DNA of 64,000 nt from Thinopyrum elongatum (lineage: Eukaryota > Streptophyta > Magnoliopsida > Poales > Poaceae): NCBI GenBank assembly GCA_011799875.1, contig CM022303.1:730990970-731054969 (forward strand), written 5' to 3'. The notes below the pieces were generated by a model. That model ran no database searches. It was given only the letters and a program-made list of their open reading frames with translations, and had not been told where the DNA came from. Below, in pieces: positions 1 to 11,789 of the stretch. A program made the position numbers and the translations under genes. Positions within the stretch are counted from its first letter, which is position 1. Each line of letters opens with the position of its first letter.

Positions 1-440
1 AATTGGCTTTTCGCAAAACAGTATAACCCTAGAGCTTTTCCACCAGCCAAATATGCATGTAGTATTAGCATTTATTCTGTTCACTGCTCTACTGTGTTAT
101 ATTGCCAGCATATTCCATGTGCTGACCCGTTTCGGGCTGCAACGTATCATGTTGCAGACTTTTCAGACGAAGAGTAAGGTGTGCTAGGTCGTTGTCGTGC
201 ACTCAGCTATGCCGTTGGAGTTGATGGACTCACTTTATCTTCCAAGCCTTCCGCTGTTATCTTATTTAGATGGCCTTAAGCCATATTTATTGTAATCAGT
301 TCTCTTTTGAGACATTCGATGTAATAAGTGTGTGATTGCACTCTGTTATAAATCCTTCGAGTACTGTGTGTGTCAGCATTACCGATCCCGGGATGACACT
401 TGAACCCAGAGACTCGATCCATTCGGGTCGGGTCGCTACA
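1..440 (+). mobile_element. 3' part of an LTR, element body outside window
   Basis: The segment ends at 440 in ...GGTCGCTACA, a typical LTR 3' terminus. At 441 the sequence changes abruptly to Copia internal sequence. Its texture (a TTATAAATCC stretch, then a CG-rich tail) is that of wheat LTR ends. The start of the LTR lies upstream of the window, so neither a TG start nor a target-site duplication can be checked. The family is not assigned. Confidence 0.5.
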
Positions 441-1799
441 ATGAGATTGTCTCAAAGTAGCGATGCTTAAAGTCGGTTCGGGTTATACTAGCAATTAATG
501 CATATTTCAATCATGAGATATGATAAATGGACGCCAAAAGGCTTTCCATAAGATGAAAATACAACCTACGACTTGCATGTGATACAGTGCAAAGTATTTT
601 GTCGATTCAAAGGATGCTAGTGAGTATGCAAATTTCAGAGTTCCTGTAATGGACGGAAGCAAGCATAATGGAGTTGGAATCTTCATTTTGATGAAATAGT
701 GAAAGAGTTTGATTTCATCAATTATGGCGAAGATGCTTGTGTTTATAAGAAAGTAAGTGGGAGCATAATAATATTTCTAAAAACCTTTGTGTGCATGACA
801 CGTTGTTAATTAGAGATAATATCATTTTCTTGACATGAATTAGAACTTCACTGAAAATGGTTTTTCAATGAAGTACTTGTGCTAGGTAGTCTCAGTATTA
901 GGCATAATGATCTATGGAGATAGATTTGCCTAATAGAGCTAAGCCAAAATACATATTGATAAAATGGTAAAGTAGTTTACCATAGGAACGCCAAGAAAAG
1001 TTTCTTGCCGAAGTCACATGGAAGGAGTTTTAGCAAGAGTCGGTGTCCTAAAACACCGATGAGCAAAATACATGATGGTGATTCCACACACTTTTGTGTG
1101 TGGATTAATCATGTATTCCATGGTATGTAAAACAACCAGATATGTCCAGTACTACAAATTAGTTGCGAATAAGATACCGAAGTGATCAAACTGTTGATCA
1201 TAGGACAGCTATGAAAAATGTCGTTGAGTACTAAAGTAGCACTGCTGACATGTTTTCTCGCAAGCGGAGATTATGAAGGGCTCATTGTACAGATTTAAGT
1301 TGATACAATCTTCATCAATACTCCAAGCGATTTTCTATTGATATTAAGAGTTTTGTGTAATACACGATATGGTGGCACGGTAAGTAGGAATTATTCCAAA
1401 TAGGTTATCGTGGCGAATTCTATAACGGAGGCTAAATATTTGCTGCTTTGGAAGCGACAAAGAAGATGTTGAATCATATAGTTCATTCATGAACTTAGCA
1501 TGATTCCAAGATGGCTTTGGTCAATGGAACAGAATTGTAGATAGTTGCTCCATAACTCAGTCTGAGGAATCAAGATTCGACTAGTGATTCACATATATAC
1601 AAAGCCAAGTCCACATAAAATATGAATTTTATGAAAGCATGAAAATGTGAGGATATGCAAAGATACACACGGACCTGAAGTTGTCAGATCCGTTGGACAA
1701 AGACTATACCACAAGCGAAGCATATTTTACACCGGTATGCCATAGGTGTAAAGTGCATTAGCATTGACCAGATTATTGACTCTAGTGCAAGTGGGAGTC
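441..1799 (+). pseudogene. Copia pol relic (reverse transcriptase to RNase H)
   Basis: This is the decayed 3' part of a Ty1/copia polyprotein. In short frames one can read a reverse-transcriptase-like piece around 690-770 (FDFINYGEDACVYKKVSGS). Around 1365-1470 there is an RNase H-like piece: a GGTVS.. core, then NSITEAKY (the TEAEY motif region of copia RNase H). Stops and frameshifts interrupt it throughout. It ends in a purine-rich tract (AAGTGGGAGTC, 1789-1799) touching the LTR at 1800, as expected for a plus-strand polypurine primer. The copy at 20414-21161 is the same region of a sister element. It is non-functional. Confidence 0.65.
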
Positions 1800-3780
1800 T
1801 GTAGGAAATATGCCCCAGAGGCAATAATTAATATTATTATTTATTTCTATGTTCGTAATAATGTTTATATTCCATGCTATAACTGCAATGGTCCTTGATT
1901 CTGTATATCCATAAAGTCTCAGAGGAAAACCCGTATGCACGTGTGAAATAATAAACGATAAAATGTATTCCTAGTCATGCCTTTAAGACTAGCTCAATTG
2001 TTGTATGATGATTACATTTTCCTGATCATGGGCATGTCTATACCGGAAACTTTGAGGACACAATGTTAGAAAACACTTGTGTTGAACCGACAAATTGATG
2101 TTATGATATGAGATACATTCGTCATAAGTTGATGGTAAATAACACAAAAAAAGTTAACGTTTGCATAACTCCTGAGACCATGAGAGTATCGAGTTCCTTC
2201 ATGCTTGCTTCATGAACTTTGGGGTTTGTTAAACGTCATCCATAACTGGGTGGCTATTACGGCGGCTTACGGGTTCATGGAAAAGTATGACAAGGGATTA
2301 GATAGATCAAGACTGGGATTTACTCCTCTGATGACGGAGAGATGTTCTATGGGCCCTCTCGGTGTCACGGTATTCATCATCGTTTGGCCAGACATAGCGT
2401 GATTTTATCACGGGGATGCCGGAACACGGGAACGAGAAAATAGAACAAAACCGTTAACGAGGAAACTGGCATAGAGAACAACTTGTTGATTCACGGGGAT
2501 GCCATTAAATCTCACCTCAGGTTTTTGTAACATATCACGAAGCAACATGAATAGCACACGGGAAACTACAGGTTTATTCGAATATTCATTCATGTGGGTA
2601 TAGGGGTCAATATGGATGTCCTCTATTCCGCTATTGATCACTGGTCGGAAAGTGTTTTGGTCATGTCTATATTTCACCGAACCTATAGGGTCACACACTT
2701 AAGGGTCATCTATCTGCTGAGTACTAGATTAGGAGACCGAGAGAAAGTCACTGAAAAAGTTTCGGAGACGACGGAAAAGTTTCAGAGAGAAAACCGAAAG
2801 TGTTTCGGAGTTACCGAAAATGTTTCAAAGATAAAACCTTCACACTAGAAATGTTTCGGAACACATCCAGAATTATTTTAGAGGGTGCCGAAAATGTTCT
2901 AGGACCTTTTGGATTTTTTTGGGAGAAAACACGCGGAAAAACATCTTGTCCATGTGAGAGGGGACAAGATCCCACGAATCGTGGGGGGCTGTTTTGGGGG
3001 GGGGGGGGGGGGGGGGCTTTAGGGGGCAGCCCCCTTTTGGTGGGAGATGGTTGAGGGTGCCCCCATGGTGGGGGGCAAACCCCACAAGACAAGGAGACCT
3101 GTTGGAGAAGTGGTAGGGCCCCATTGTGGCGCCCCAAAAGCTGCCATGGTAGTGGGGGGGGGGGGCTTGTGGGCTTCCTCCCACAAATGGTGGGGTGATG
3201 TTGGGAAGCCCCCCCCCCCCCCCCCCCTCTTTTGGGCTGCAATCTCCTTGCCCCTTCACCCCCTCCTTCTCCTAAAATCAGAGGAGGAGAGGAGCTCTCC
3301 AACTCATCCCAAAATCTGAAGTTTTCTCAACACATGGCATGCAATGATCTGCCTCTCTTTCTCCCCTCCACGAAATAGTTTCATAGCGCCAAAAGGCTGC
3401 CTAGTCTCCGGCAGGGATTAGTTCTAGGTCGTGAAGCCCTGCTCGATAGGTGACACTGTATGTGTGCAACCCGATAGAGAGGTCGTACGTTTGATCTTCT
3501 ATTCGAGAAACTGTCTGAGGGACGGCCGGAGGACTGTCCGAGAAACTGTCCGAGGGACGGCCGGAGTGCCGTCCGAGGTGCTGTGCGAGGGAGAACATCC
3601 TCACGGTTGGGAGGTTATAAAATCCTAGCTCCGGGGATCAACACCGACAATCTTCTCCAACTCTACTCCATTGCGCTAGGAGTTGGTAACGATCAGATCT
3701 GACCTTGTATGCATCTTCATAGTGGTCCTGGGCTGGTTAGTAGGACGGAATTTTTTTGTTTTCTGCTGCGTTACCCTACA
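1800..3780 (+). repeat. Copia 3' LTR, 1981 bp (family member 1)
   Basis: It starts TGTAGGAAATATGCCCCAGA after a polypurine tract and ends GCGTTACCCTACA. The termini are TG...CA. The same LTR family recurs at 8170 (truncated), 21162 (+) and 25898 (-). The start resembles Angela/BARE1 LTRs (shared AATATGCCCTAGAGGCAAT) but the body is different, so it is a separate family that I do not name. A TATA box seen in the sister LTRs is replaced here by G- and C-rich sequence. Two GAGGGACGGCCGGA-type repeats lie at about 3506-3570. Confidence 0.85.
2996..3227. repeat. Long G and C homopolymer runs inside the LTR
   Basis: A run of 21 G (2996-3016), a run of 12 G (3154-3165) and a run of 19 C (3209-3227) lie within 232 bases. 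They are absent from the sister LTRs. Proline- and glycine-rich open frames on both strands here are only by-products of these runs. Confidence 0.9.
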
Positions 3781-4600
3781 CATACCTGCTCCACTGACCA
3801 ATATTGTCACCCATCGCTAACCTCTAGCCTTTTTTTGGCGCTAAGCTATCTGGGGCTGAACTATACCAGTTCGGCTCCAAGCTAGCGGGTGCCGAACTAT
3901 AGTATAGTACTAGTTCAGCTATGCACGGAGTAAATATAATAAACATAATCTCAAAGGAAATTATTAAGTTGATTATATACATTTAAATTTAGCAGTGAAT
4001 CTATAATGCAAATTAGTTAAAGTACAAATTTAGATTCACTAGAATCCGTCCTACCTGGTGCTCGTCCAACAAAAATTTGCACTCACAATCTCAGCTGCTA
4101 ATCAACCGCGTATTAGCACCATCCTCCACACGCCTCCCGACGATATGAAGAAGCACCACCGGAATGAGGGCGAGGCGAGGAGACCTTATTTCACACCGAC
4201 GGCGATGCCATCGTCTCGCCACCGCCGATCGGAAACAAACCCTAACTTTATTCCTAACCCTACCACCACTGGACCGAAGCACTGTGTTCCACAGCCCCTC
4301 CCCACGCTGGAGCGACAGATGGAGGGATAGTGGGCCCGCGGTCTAGCCGAGGAAGAGGGTAGATCGGCCGCTGCCCCTGGCCACATAGGTCACGGTCACA
4401 GGTTGCTTCATTTACCTTAAGAATAGACGACAATGCTCTTGATATGACACGTAAGGGATGTGCTTATTGGTGCAGAAAAAATGGGGTAAAGGAGAGCCGC
4501 TTTGGATCTCTAAGACAAGTGAGGATCATCAAAGGAGGCACAGTGTTGCATGATTTGTGGGGAGCCAGCCTTCCGCTTTGCTTTTCTTTAAGGGAGTTAC
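3781..4600. other. Unassigned intergenic stretch with a small inverted repeat
   Basis: No gene is recognised. Bases 3857-3920 hold an imperfect inverted repeat (GCTGAACTATA ... AGTTCAGC, with GTTCGGC/GCCGAAC inside), as seen near ends of small DNA transposons. Bases 3797-3830 resemble 11023-11056 (shared CCCATCGCTAACCTCT). GC-rich DNA at 4058-4390 gives short overlapping frames on both strands with no recognisable domain. Confidence 0.4.
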
Positions 4601-4748
4601 TATGGCTCAATTGACTTAGATAGTTTCGAACAACGTTTTAAGTCAAACTTGAAAAACTTTGACCACCGATATTGTTTTAAATATTTAGATTGTAAATATG
4701 AAAATCATATGCATATATTTGTCTTGATATGTATTTTCAAAATATTAT
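4601..4748. mobile_element. Probable MITE (Stowaway/Mariner-like) fragment
   Basis: The stretch has the AT-rich texture of Triticeae Mariner-type MITEs, with GTCAAACTTGAAAAACTTTG followed by AT-rich ATATTTGTCTTG.. sequence. It is cut off at 4748, where an LTR begins. Terminal repeats are not complete, so the assignment is tentative. Confidence 0.35.
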
Positions 4749-5021
4749 TGTAGGATCTAAGTAAATCGACCAGAGGGGGTGAATGGGAGATTTAAAATTT
4801 CTTTCAAAACTTCAAAACTCTCAGCATAGCACAACGGAATTAACTATCGGAAGTAGTACAACGAGAAGATAAGCTACTGAAGGAAAACACTTAAACCACA
4901 GAACTAAGCAAACAAAGATAGGAAATCTATCAGAACAGAGGCTAGAAGAATAACTCATAGCGTTACATGAGGACCTTCCGGACATAGTGACAAATCATCC
5001 AGAGAAGTATGAGAATTAAAA

Positions 5022-6979
5022 TCTTATATTTACTAATTGGAAGCACCATATGAGACACCACGTTAATCCTTGAAGTAAGAAATTTCAGCCGTCCAATTAA
5101 TATATAACTTGTTCGTAGCCATCGGATCAAAGAGGAGACGTGCTCCCCTATGCCACGCACGAGAGTCCTCCTTACCTTGGACTCTCCCTTATTCACTTGA
5201 TGAAAAAAACAGCAGCCATATCTTTCTGTTTCCTTTGGAAAAAAAAGGAAAGGAAAGCCGATCGTGGTCTCCTCCTAGGTTAGCGATTGGTCCTAGAAAG
5301 TTATCTACATATAATGTCCGTGTGTTATCCTCAAAAAAAAAAAAACCCAGCAGTCCGTGTGTTTCCAAAGGAGATTGCCTTAACCCAAGAGTCCATACAT
5401 ATTACACTAGGAAACGTGCAATGTAAGATCACCTACCAAATTAAAGTTCTTTTTTTCTGTAGACGTACTAATGTAGATACCCATGCATGCATGAGACATC
5501 TAGATAAATATGTTGTGCGTGCATGTACCTAGGTCTGTGAACTATTTTTTCTCATGCAAAAATCACGATGCACACAATCACAACACATATATTCTCCTCT
5601 GCGTGTACTATACCAATCATGTGTGTACTTAAATCACGCCTATATGTGTACTCCTGAATCTGTATGTGACATGTGTGAAGTGATTTTAGAAAATATTAAG
5701 AAAATCAGTGTAAGAAATTCTAAATCTATGTGGCAAATACATGTAAAAAAATCTTAGAATATACTTAAAAAAACAAAATTGCTAAATTGTGCAAGTGCAT
5801 CCAAGATCCATGATTTCATAAGTGAGGACATGTAGATCAAGTTTCATATTTAAGATATTAAAGGATAGATGCATGATAATGAGGAGCGTTTAATTAAGTT
5901 AAAAATGTAATTTAATAGTATACCAAGAAAAGCATCGTTATTACTTTTCCCGGTGACGCTGTTGGGATGCTAGAAGGATCAATTTCCAAAAATGTACAAA
6001 TAAATTTTCAAAATCCTATAGGCCAACATCTAATAATTTGGTGGAACTTTTAGAATAGAGAAGGGCGAGCCTATAGAAATTTACAGCTCGGTTTATAAAA
6101 AATTAAAGCAAATTTCTAAATTTTACTTTTGTTATTTTAAATATAAGGATGGTTTCTAGAACACTGCAGTCCAAGTGAAGAAAAAAGATTTGACCTGAAA
6201 ACCCAAAAATATAGGAATTGTTGGAAAGACAGATAAGGCTTCCAAAAGTTCAAAATTATCTTCAAGAAGTTTAAGGATTTTCCAAACATTTTGAGAGTAC
6301 AAGGATAATCTTGAATTGAGCAATGGCTCATGATGCGACATGGAGCTCGGCATGTTCAAGTGATGAGCGATTGACTGGTGGAGGCGTCGATGAGTTACAT
6401 AGGTTTATATGTGTGTGCACATGTGACACATTAGAGAGAAAGGGGGAGCCGGTGCAGAGAGAGTGAAGAGGGAGCCAATGTATAGAGAGTGATCGACATA
6501 AATTTAGTCCTATGAGATTGATGGTACGTCACCTAAGTTTTCATGGAATATTTTAATCATATGTACCATGCAGATGCCAACAATAATTGTGCCAGTAGTA
6601 ACCAACTGAGAGCAAAATAAAAAAGGAATGATTTCTTTAGCAATTAAAAAACACATCAATGTATTCAGTAATTACAAAAGTTGGGAGCCATTAAATATAT
6701 ATAATGGTGTCACCCCTTTTCATTTGTGGCACAATGCTTAATACAAAATTTTAAAAAATATAAGATGATCCACAATGTTTCGAGTATATTCATAATAGGA
6801 AGTAGGGAAATATAATATGGTGTATGCTATGACAATAAGCATTGAATGATATTAATAAATATGTTGTACTTCTGTGTCTAAAACATTCAAACAGAACAAT
6901 GTTTATATAAATTTTCTATTTACAATATCAATTCCTTTAAAATTTGCTAGCCCGTGCAATAGCACAGGTCGATGACTAG
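5022..6979 (+). mobile_element. Non-autonomous Helitron, 1958 bp
   Basis: It begins TCTTATATTTACTAATTGG (5022), as grass Helitrons do with 5'-TC. It ends ...GATGACTAG (6979), matching the 3'-CTRR rule. It lies exactly between A (5021) and T (6980), the canonical Helitron target, with no target duplication. A hairpin (6951-6968) sits 11 bases before the end. Joining 5021 to 6980 restores continuous LTR sequence (see 4749-8160). Inside there is no Rep/helicase coding region, only AT-rich sequence and a GC-richer patch at about 5109-5300 that may be captured DNA. Transposition would need an autonomous rolling-circle helicase elsewhere. Confidence 0.75.
6951..6968 (+). other. Helitron 3' terminal hairpin
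   Basis: CCCGTGC (6951-6957), loop AATA, GCACAGG (6962-6968) form a 7-bp stem with one mismatch. It is followed by TCGATGACTAG. Position and form match the termination hairpin of grass Helitrons, where the usual arm is GCACGGG. Confidence 0.75.
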
Positions 6980-8169
6980 TGAAACTAAACATGATATCAA
7001 TTTAGATAGAAATGCACGAGGTAAATGAACATACAGAGAGTCACCGATGAACAACCACATGAGAGATAACTTAACTTAACCGAATGAAAATTACTGAAAG
7101 TAATGTGGTAATGAGAAAGAACCAGTGGTGCTTGATGCCGACAAGTTGTTTGTTCAACCAGTTCACTCTTCTGTAAAAGAGCTACGTCTGGTTGGAGAGA
7201 CTTGTGATTGAACACATGAGCAAACCTATCTCCATCCTATTCTCCTCAACGTGAAGTTCCTAGAACTTCAGTTGTTTTTACTCGTGGTAGTTACTTCTCC
7301 GCGATCTCCAAACCTTCAACAGACTTTGTTTTCGGTGACCACAATTACTCTTAGTCACTCTAGATAGACGCCTAATCGTCTAGAGAGTATGTAGCTCTCA
7401 AGAGTAATAGGCTTAAGAACTCTCAACATAGATCTATGTGATGCTCAACCACTACCTAAGTTTTCAGCTCTGGGGTTTTCTCTCAGTAAAATTCGCTCAA
7501 ATCTCTCAGAGAGGGGTGCTCAGACAAAACTTGTCAAATCACACAGAGTAGCCAACCAGCAACGGTTGGAGGGGGTGGCTATTTATAGCCGGAGCAATCC
7601 TGCGGGTGAAATGACCAATCGGGGCCTGCGGCCCAACCAATGGCCAGCCGACACTTTTCCAACGGTCGGTTTTCAAACTAACACAGCAACTTTAATTAAG
7701 GAAATAGTAAAGCTGACTCCACTGCTTGAGCATTTCTCTCGAAGCCCAGAAGAACTTCGTCTCTGGCTTACGAGTATTAACTCAGCGCATGTAGATATTT
7801 CTCTCAACTCACTTGGGATATATCTCGGTTAAGTATCAGCATAGATAAAAGTCTCGAAATACTTGAACCCCTTTTAATAATACGGTGGTCCTATGTCTTA
7901 ATTGAAGAAAATGAAACTACGAAAAAGACCTAAGTCTTCACGTTGTCTTCATTCTTCTCCGCTGCGGTAAAATCTCTCGGACCGCACTCCATCGCAATTG
8001 CTTCCGCTCAGCAATATTTTTAGGGGTCTACTTCGACACGCAAACTTCTCCATAGAATACTCCTCGAAGATTTAGCATACTTCTCTATTGCGCAGATAAC
8101 TCTCGCAGAAGTTTATAGCAAACTTCTCGTAACTCCAGGGGCCATATCTCTCTGTGTGCACTAGCAAAC

Positions 8170-9021
8170 TATAGGAAATATGCCCTAGAAGAAATAATAA
8201 ATGTTATTATTTATTTCCATGTTCATAATTATGTTTACATTCCGTGCTATAACTGCAATGGTCCTTGAGTCTGTATATCCATAAAGTCTCAGAGGAAAAC
8301 CCATATGCACATGTGAAATAATAAACGGTAAAATGTATTCCTAGTCATGCCTCTAAGACTAGCTCAAGTGTTGCATGATGATTACGTTTTCCTGATCATG
8401 GGCATGTCTATGCCGGCAACTTTGAGGACACGATGTTAGAAGAACACTTGTGTTGAATCGACCCAAATGATGTTCTGCTATGAGATACATTCATGACAAG
8501 TTAATGGTTAATAACACAAAGAAAGTTATACATTTGCATAATTCCTTAGACCATGAGAGTATCGTGTTCCTTCACACTTGCTTCGTGAACTTTGGGGTTT
8601 GTTAAACATCATTTGTAACAGGGTGGCTATTACGGCAGCTTACAGGTTCACGGAAAAGTTTGACAAGGAACTAGATAGCTCAAGATTGGGATTTGCTCCT
8701 CCGACGATAGAGATATATTCTTAGGGCCCTCTCGTTGTTATGGTATCCATCATCGTCTGGCTGGACACGGTGTGATTCGATCAGAAGGGATGCTGGAATG
8801 CGGGAACGAGAAAAGAGAACAAAAACCGGTAATGAGGCATAGAGAACAAATTGGTGATTCATGGGGATGCCAATAAATCTCACCTCGGGTATTTGTAACA
8901 TATCGCAAAGCAACAGGAACAACATTCGGTAACTAAAGGTTCACTCAAATATTCATTTGTGTGGGTATATGGATCAATATGGATGTCCACGGTTTCGCTA
9001 TTGATCATTGATCGGAATGAT
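8170..9021 (+). repeat. Truncated Copia LTR (family member 2)
   Basis: It starts TATAGGAAATATGCCCTAGA, where the terminal TG is mutated to TA. It follows the LTR at 1800-3780 for about 850 bases, to a point equivalent to roughly 2650 there. The similarity then stops within the sequence near TGATCGGAATG. No 3' half, polypurine tract or internal region is attached, so this is a truncated remnant. Confidence 0.75.
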
Positions 9022-11789
9022 TACCCCTCCACGTATTGCCGTAGTGTGAGAATATGGCATTGTTGGAGATGCCGTACCATGGTGCGTGCACCAGCACCAA
9101 TGCTCACGGTCACATCCGGCTCCCCGGAGCCGAGACGACGATGGCCCACCCAGACACCCAGGCAGCGGAGGCCTACTGCTCCACCCACCTCGTTGCTCCA
9201 TTTGTTGCCACTCCCAATTGTGAGCCAGCAATTGTGGCACCCCAGATTACCATGCCACCATGGGCATCCTCCCATTACCGATGCTTGGTCGACCCAACAC
9301 GTACCGGGTGGGGGTGCTGATTAATAGTATTGACAAGCCGAAGCCGTAGCTGTTCGACCGCGTACGGACTCGTCGTCCCGGCAACAAAATCGCTCTGTGC
9401 CGTAGTTCGAGAATATGTATGTATGGCATCCACGATCGTTTCGAAGAAACCATAAGAGATAAATAAACGATCGAGTTGACTACATATATGCCAGAGTGCG
9501 AACAAATGTCCCAGCAGACGGAGCGCCACGGATCCATCCGGCTACACATTCTCTCTCTTTTTTTTTGACAGAGGCTACACATACATTTGGCTCTACGAGT
9601 TTCACTCAAGCCAGCTCTACGAGTTCTAAAACAGAAGGGAAAATGCCTTCAAATGAGGCGATGATGTGGAAAGTTGCTGGATTCAAACATAAAAATGGTA
9701 ACTCTAGCGTTCATAGCTAGCATGGTAATATTTGTACCGAGAGATTTTAATCCCAAGAACACATAAGTACGGCGCGAGAAATGAAATCTGGTTACAAACA
9801 ACCAACCGAACGAACCAACACCAGCCAAGCGTTAGACTTGCCTACGTGCATGCATAGTTGCACACAGCTCCGACGAATAAGCTAACCCATCGATCCATCA
9901 GCTCTTGCTCCCCTTGCACCTTGACGACCACGACCATCTTTGCGTGGAGGCGGCAACCCCGGCGGCACCATTGGCCGCCGGACGGAGGGAGGCCTCAGAG
10001 ATTTGCTACAGATGGAGAGGAAGAGGAGGGAGAGGCGAGGTGCAAGTGAAGTGAGGGTCGCACCCTCCTTGCTGCTGGAATTTAAAGGCCACACTCGCAG
10101 ATCATCCACTGTAGTATTTTTATTATTTTTGTTTCTACAATAAACACAATCCATGTTACTGACTCAAGCAGTAACAGCGCTACTAGTGCTACTGCTGTTC
10201 ATGTTGAGGAGCTGTCAACGTACCTCATGGCATTTCTTCTATTTCTTTTTTTTAGCTAAATTGCTTCAAGAGATTTATTGTAGAAAAAATTAAATTTAGA
10301 TTATTGCATGGAGTACGTCTAGCATTGCTTGTTTTGCCAAATAATGATCACAAGCAGCGTTAGACATGTTGGTTAGCGGTGCCATAAGAGAAACTTGTAC
10401 TTGAAATAAAATGAAATATTGTACTCCATCCGTCCCATAATATAAGCATCTTATATTATGGGACAGAGGTAGTACTAGCAAGAGGCTGTGCCTACCTAAA
10501 ATCTTGCGCTCCGTAGTGAATGAAATAATAAGATGCAGGTCTCATCACATCCTTTGTCAAGTGCTAGTAATTAATCAGCTTGATGATTATGTACTATTAG
10601 AACCATGCAGCAGGTGTCTGAATTTGATGGGCAGTGAGAGCTGAGATTTTGAGTAATAAAGATGTACACTTTTTACACCATCATATGGAAATGTTACTCC
10701 TATCTATCTAGCTATTAAACCTCACATCAGATAGGCAACTAGCCCCCATTGCCGATTGGTGCCACAGTGTGTCTGGGGTAAGGGTTCAATCGCCGTTATC
10801 CGTTCCAGCAGTGACATTGCATGTCTTCCACAAGGAGGTGTATGACCTCGCGGCAGCCCAAATATTCCTCTACAGGAAAACTGCAGCGTAGTAACAGGAA
10901 CTGGCCTCAGTGGCGCGTGGCAGAACAGTGGCTTCCAAACCATGTGGCAACAGAGACAGGTGTGTGACCAGCACCACTGCCCCAGAACAGTACGCCAGTG
11001 ACGGGTGACAAACCCCCTCCCCCAACCGATGTTGTCGCCCATCGCTAACCTCTGGTCAGTGGTACTATAGAAGATCACTATCGTACCCAACACTTGTTAG
11101 TGGTGGTACTAGGCCAGAAACAAAACAAAAAAGGGCCGGGCCCGTCGAGCCCGGAACACCCAGTCACGAGCCTATGCGTCGCCGTCGTCGTCGCCTCGCA
11201 GGCATCCCCGCATCGACCAGATTTGGTGCTACCACTGCTCTTCTCCGCGGCCCAAGGTGGAGGTGGGAAAGATCACTGCGGTGTGGGTGGAGGACGCCGT
11301 CGCCCTGTCCTCCACTGCCGACGACGGCGCCACCCTATCCGCGCCTCTGCCTCTGCCTCCGGGTAGAGTATCCTCTCATCAATGCCTCACCAGGACCTCG
11401 CCGACGCCTCAGGAGCGTCTCCACGGCGCGGCTGCCACGTTTGAGGAGCATCATGGCATGGACATTACCCGGACTTCGACGAATCCGTGCGCCCACCTCT
11501 GAGGCCATGGAAGGGAACCAGGCACCACGTCACCGCCGTGCACTTCTCGTCGTCACTCATCACTGCATCACCACCGCCACACCACATCGTCGCTGCGGAG
11601 GAGGACCGAGAAGGGGGTCGAGGAGAGGAAGGGGGTGGATGGATCAGTAGATCGTGGAGAGTTGACCGGGAAGGGGAGGAGGGGTGGATTGAGGAGAGTA
11701 GGAGGACTGGTTTGGGCCGGGAGCCACCAGGCAGAAGTGAGATGGAAGGATGGGAGGGGAATTTAGGGTTAGGGTTTGGAGGGTGATGG
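9022..11789. other. Unassigned, possibly low-copy DNA between elements
   Basis: No gene could be supported. Bases 9054-9320 give an open plus-strand frame of 88 residues with no known motif. Bases 11094-11760 are GC-rich with overlapping frames on both strands, ending in TTTAGGGTTAGGGTTTGG, a promoter/UTR-like texture when read on the minus strand. Bases 11023-11056 resemble 3797-3830. Apart from the 49-bp Stowaway at 10424, nothing is assigned. Confidence 0.4.
10424..10472. mobile_element. Minimal Stowaway MITE, 49 bp
   Basis: CTCCATCCGTCCCATAATAT.. and its near-perfect inverse ..ATATTATGGGACAGAGGTAG are separated by only three bases (CAT). TA dinucleotides flank it (10422-10423 and 10473-10474), matching the Stowaway target duplication. 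The element is reduced to its two terminal repeats and is one hairpin. Confidence 0.8.

Larger units (their letters stand above)
4749..8160 (-). mobile_element. Solo or truncated LTR (minus), interrupted by a Helitron
   Basis: On the plus strand the unit runs TGTAGGATCTAAG... (4749) to ...CTGTGTGCA (8160). It therefore reads TGCACACAG...GATCCTACA on the minus strand. Removing the Helitron at 5022-6979 leaves about 1.45 kb. A minus-strand TATA box (TATAAATA, complement of 7580-7587) sits between an upstream region and a leader-like downstream part, as in an LTR promoter. No primer site or coding region flanks it, and the 5-base flanks (ATTAT and CTAGC) do not match. It may be a solo LTR without target duplication or a truncated one. 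The exact right end is uncertain. Confidence 0.5.

Noticed and set aside
2811..3319. Long Pro/Gly-rich open frames on both strands
   Set aside because: They are caused by G and C homopolymers inside an LTR; no start context or domain.
4058..4386. Overlapping frames suggesting a small gene
   Set aside because: Frames on both strands of equal length, GC-rich, no domain, no splice logic.
11174..11786. 158-codon and neighbouring Arg/Pro-rich frames
   Set aside because: Composition-driven, codons not constrained, competing frames on the same strand; the region reads more like a promoter/UTR.
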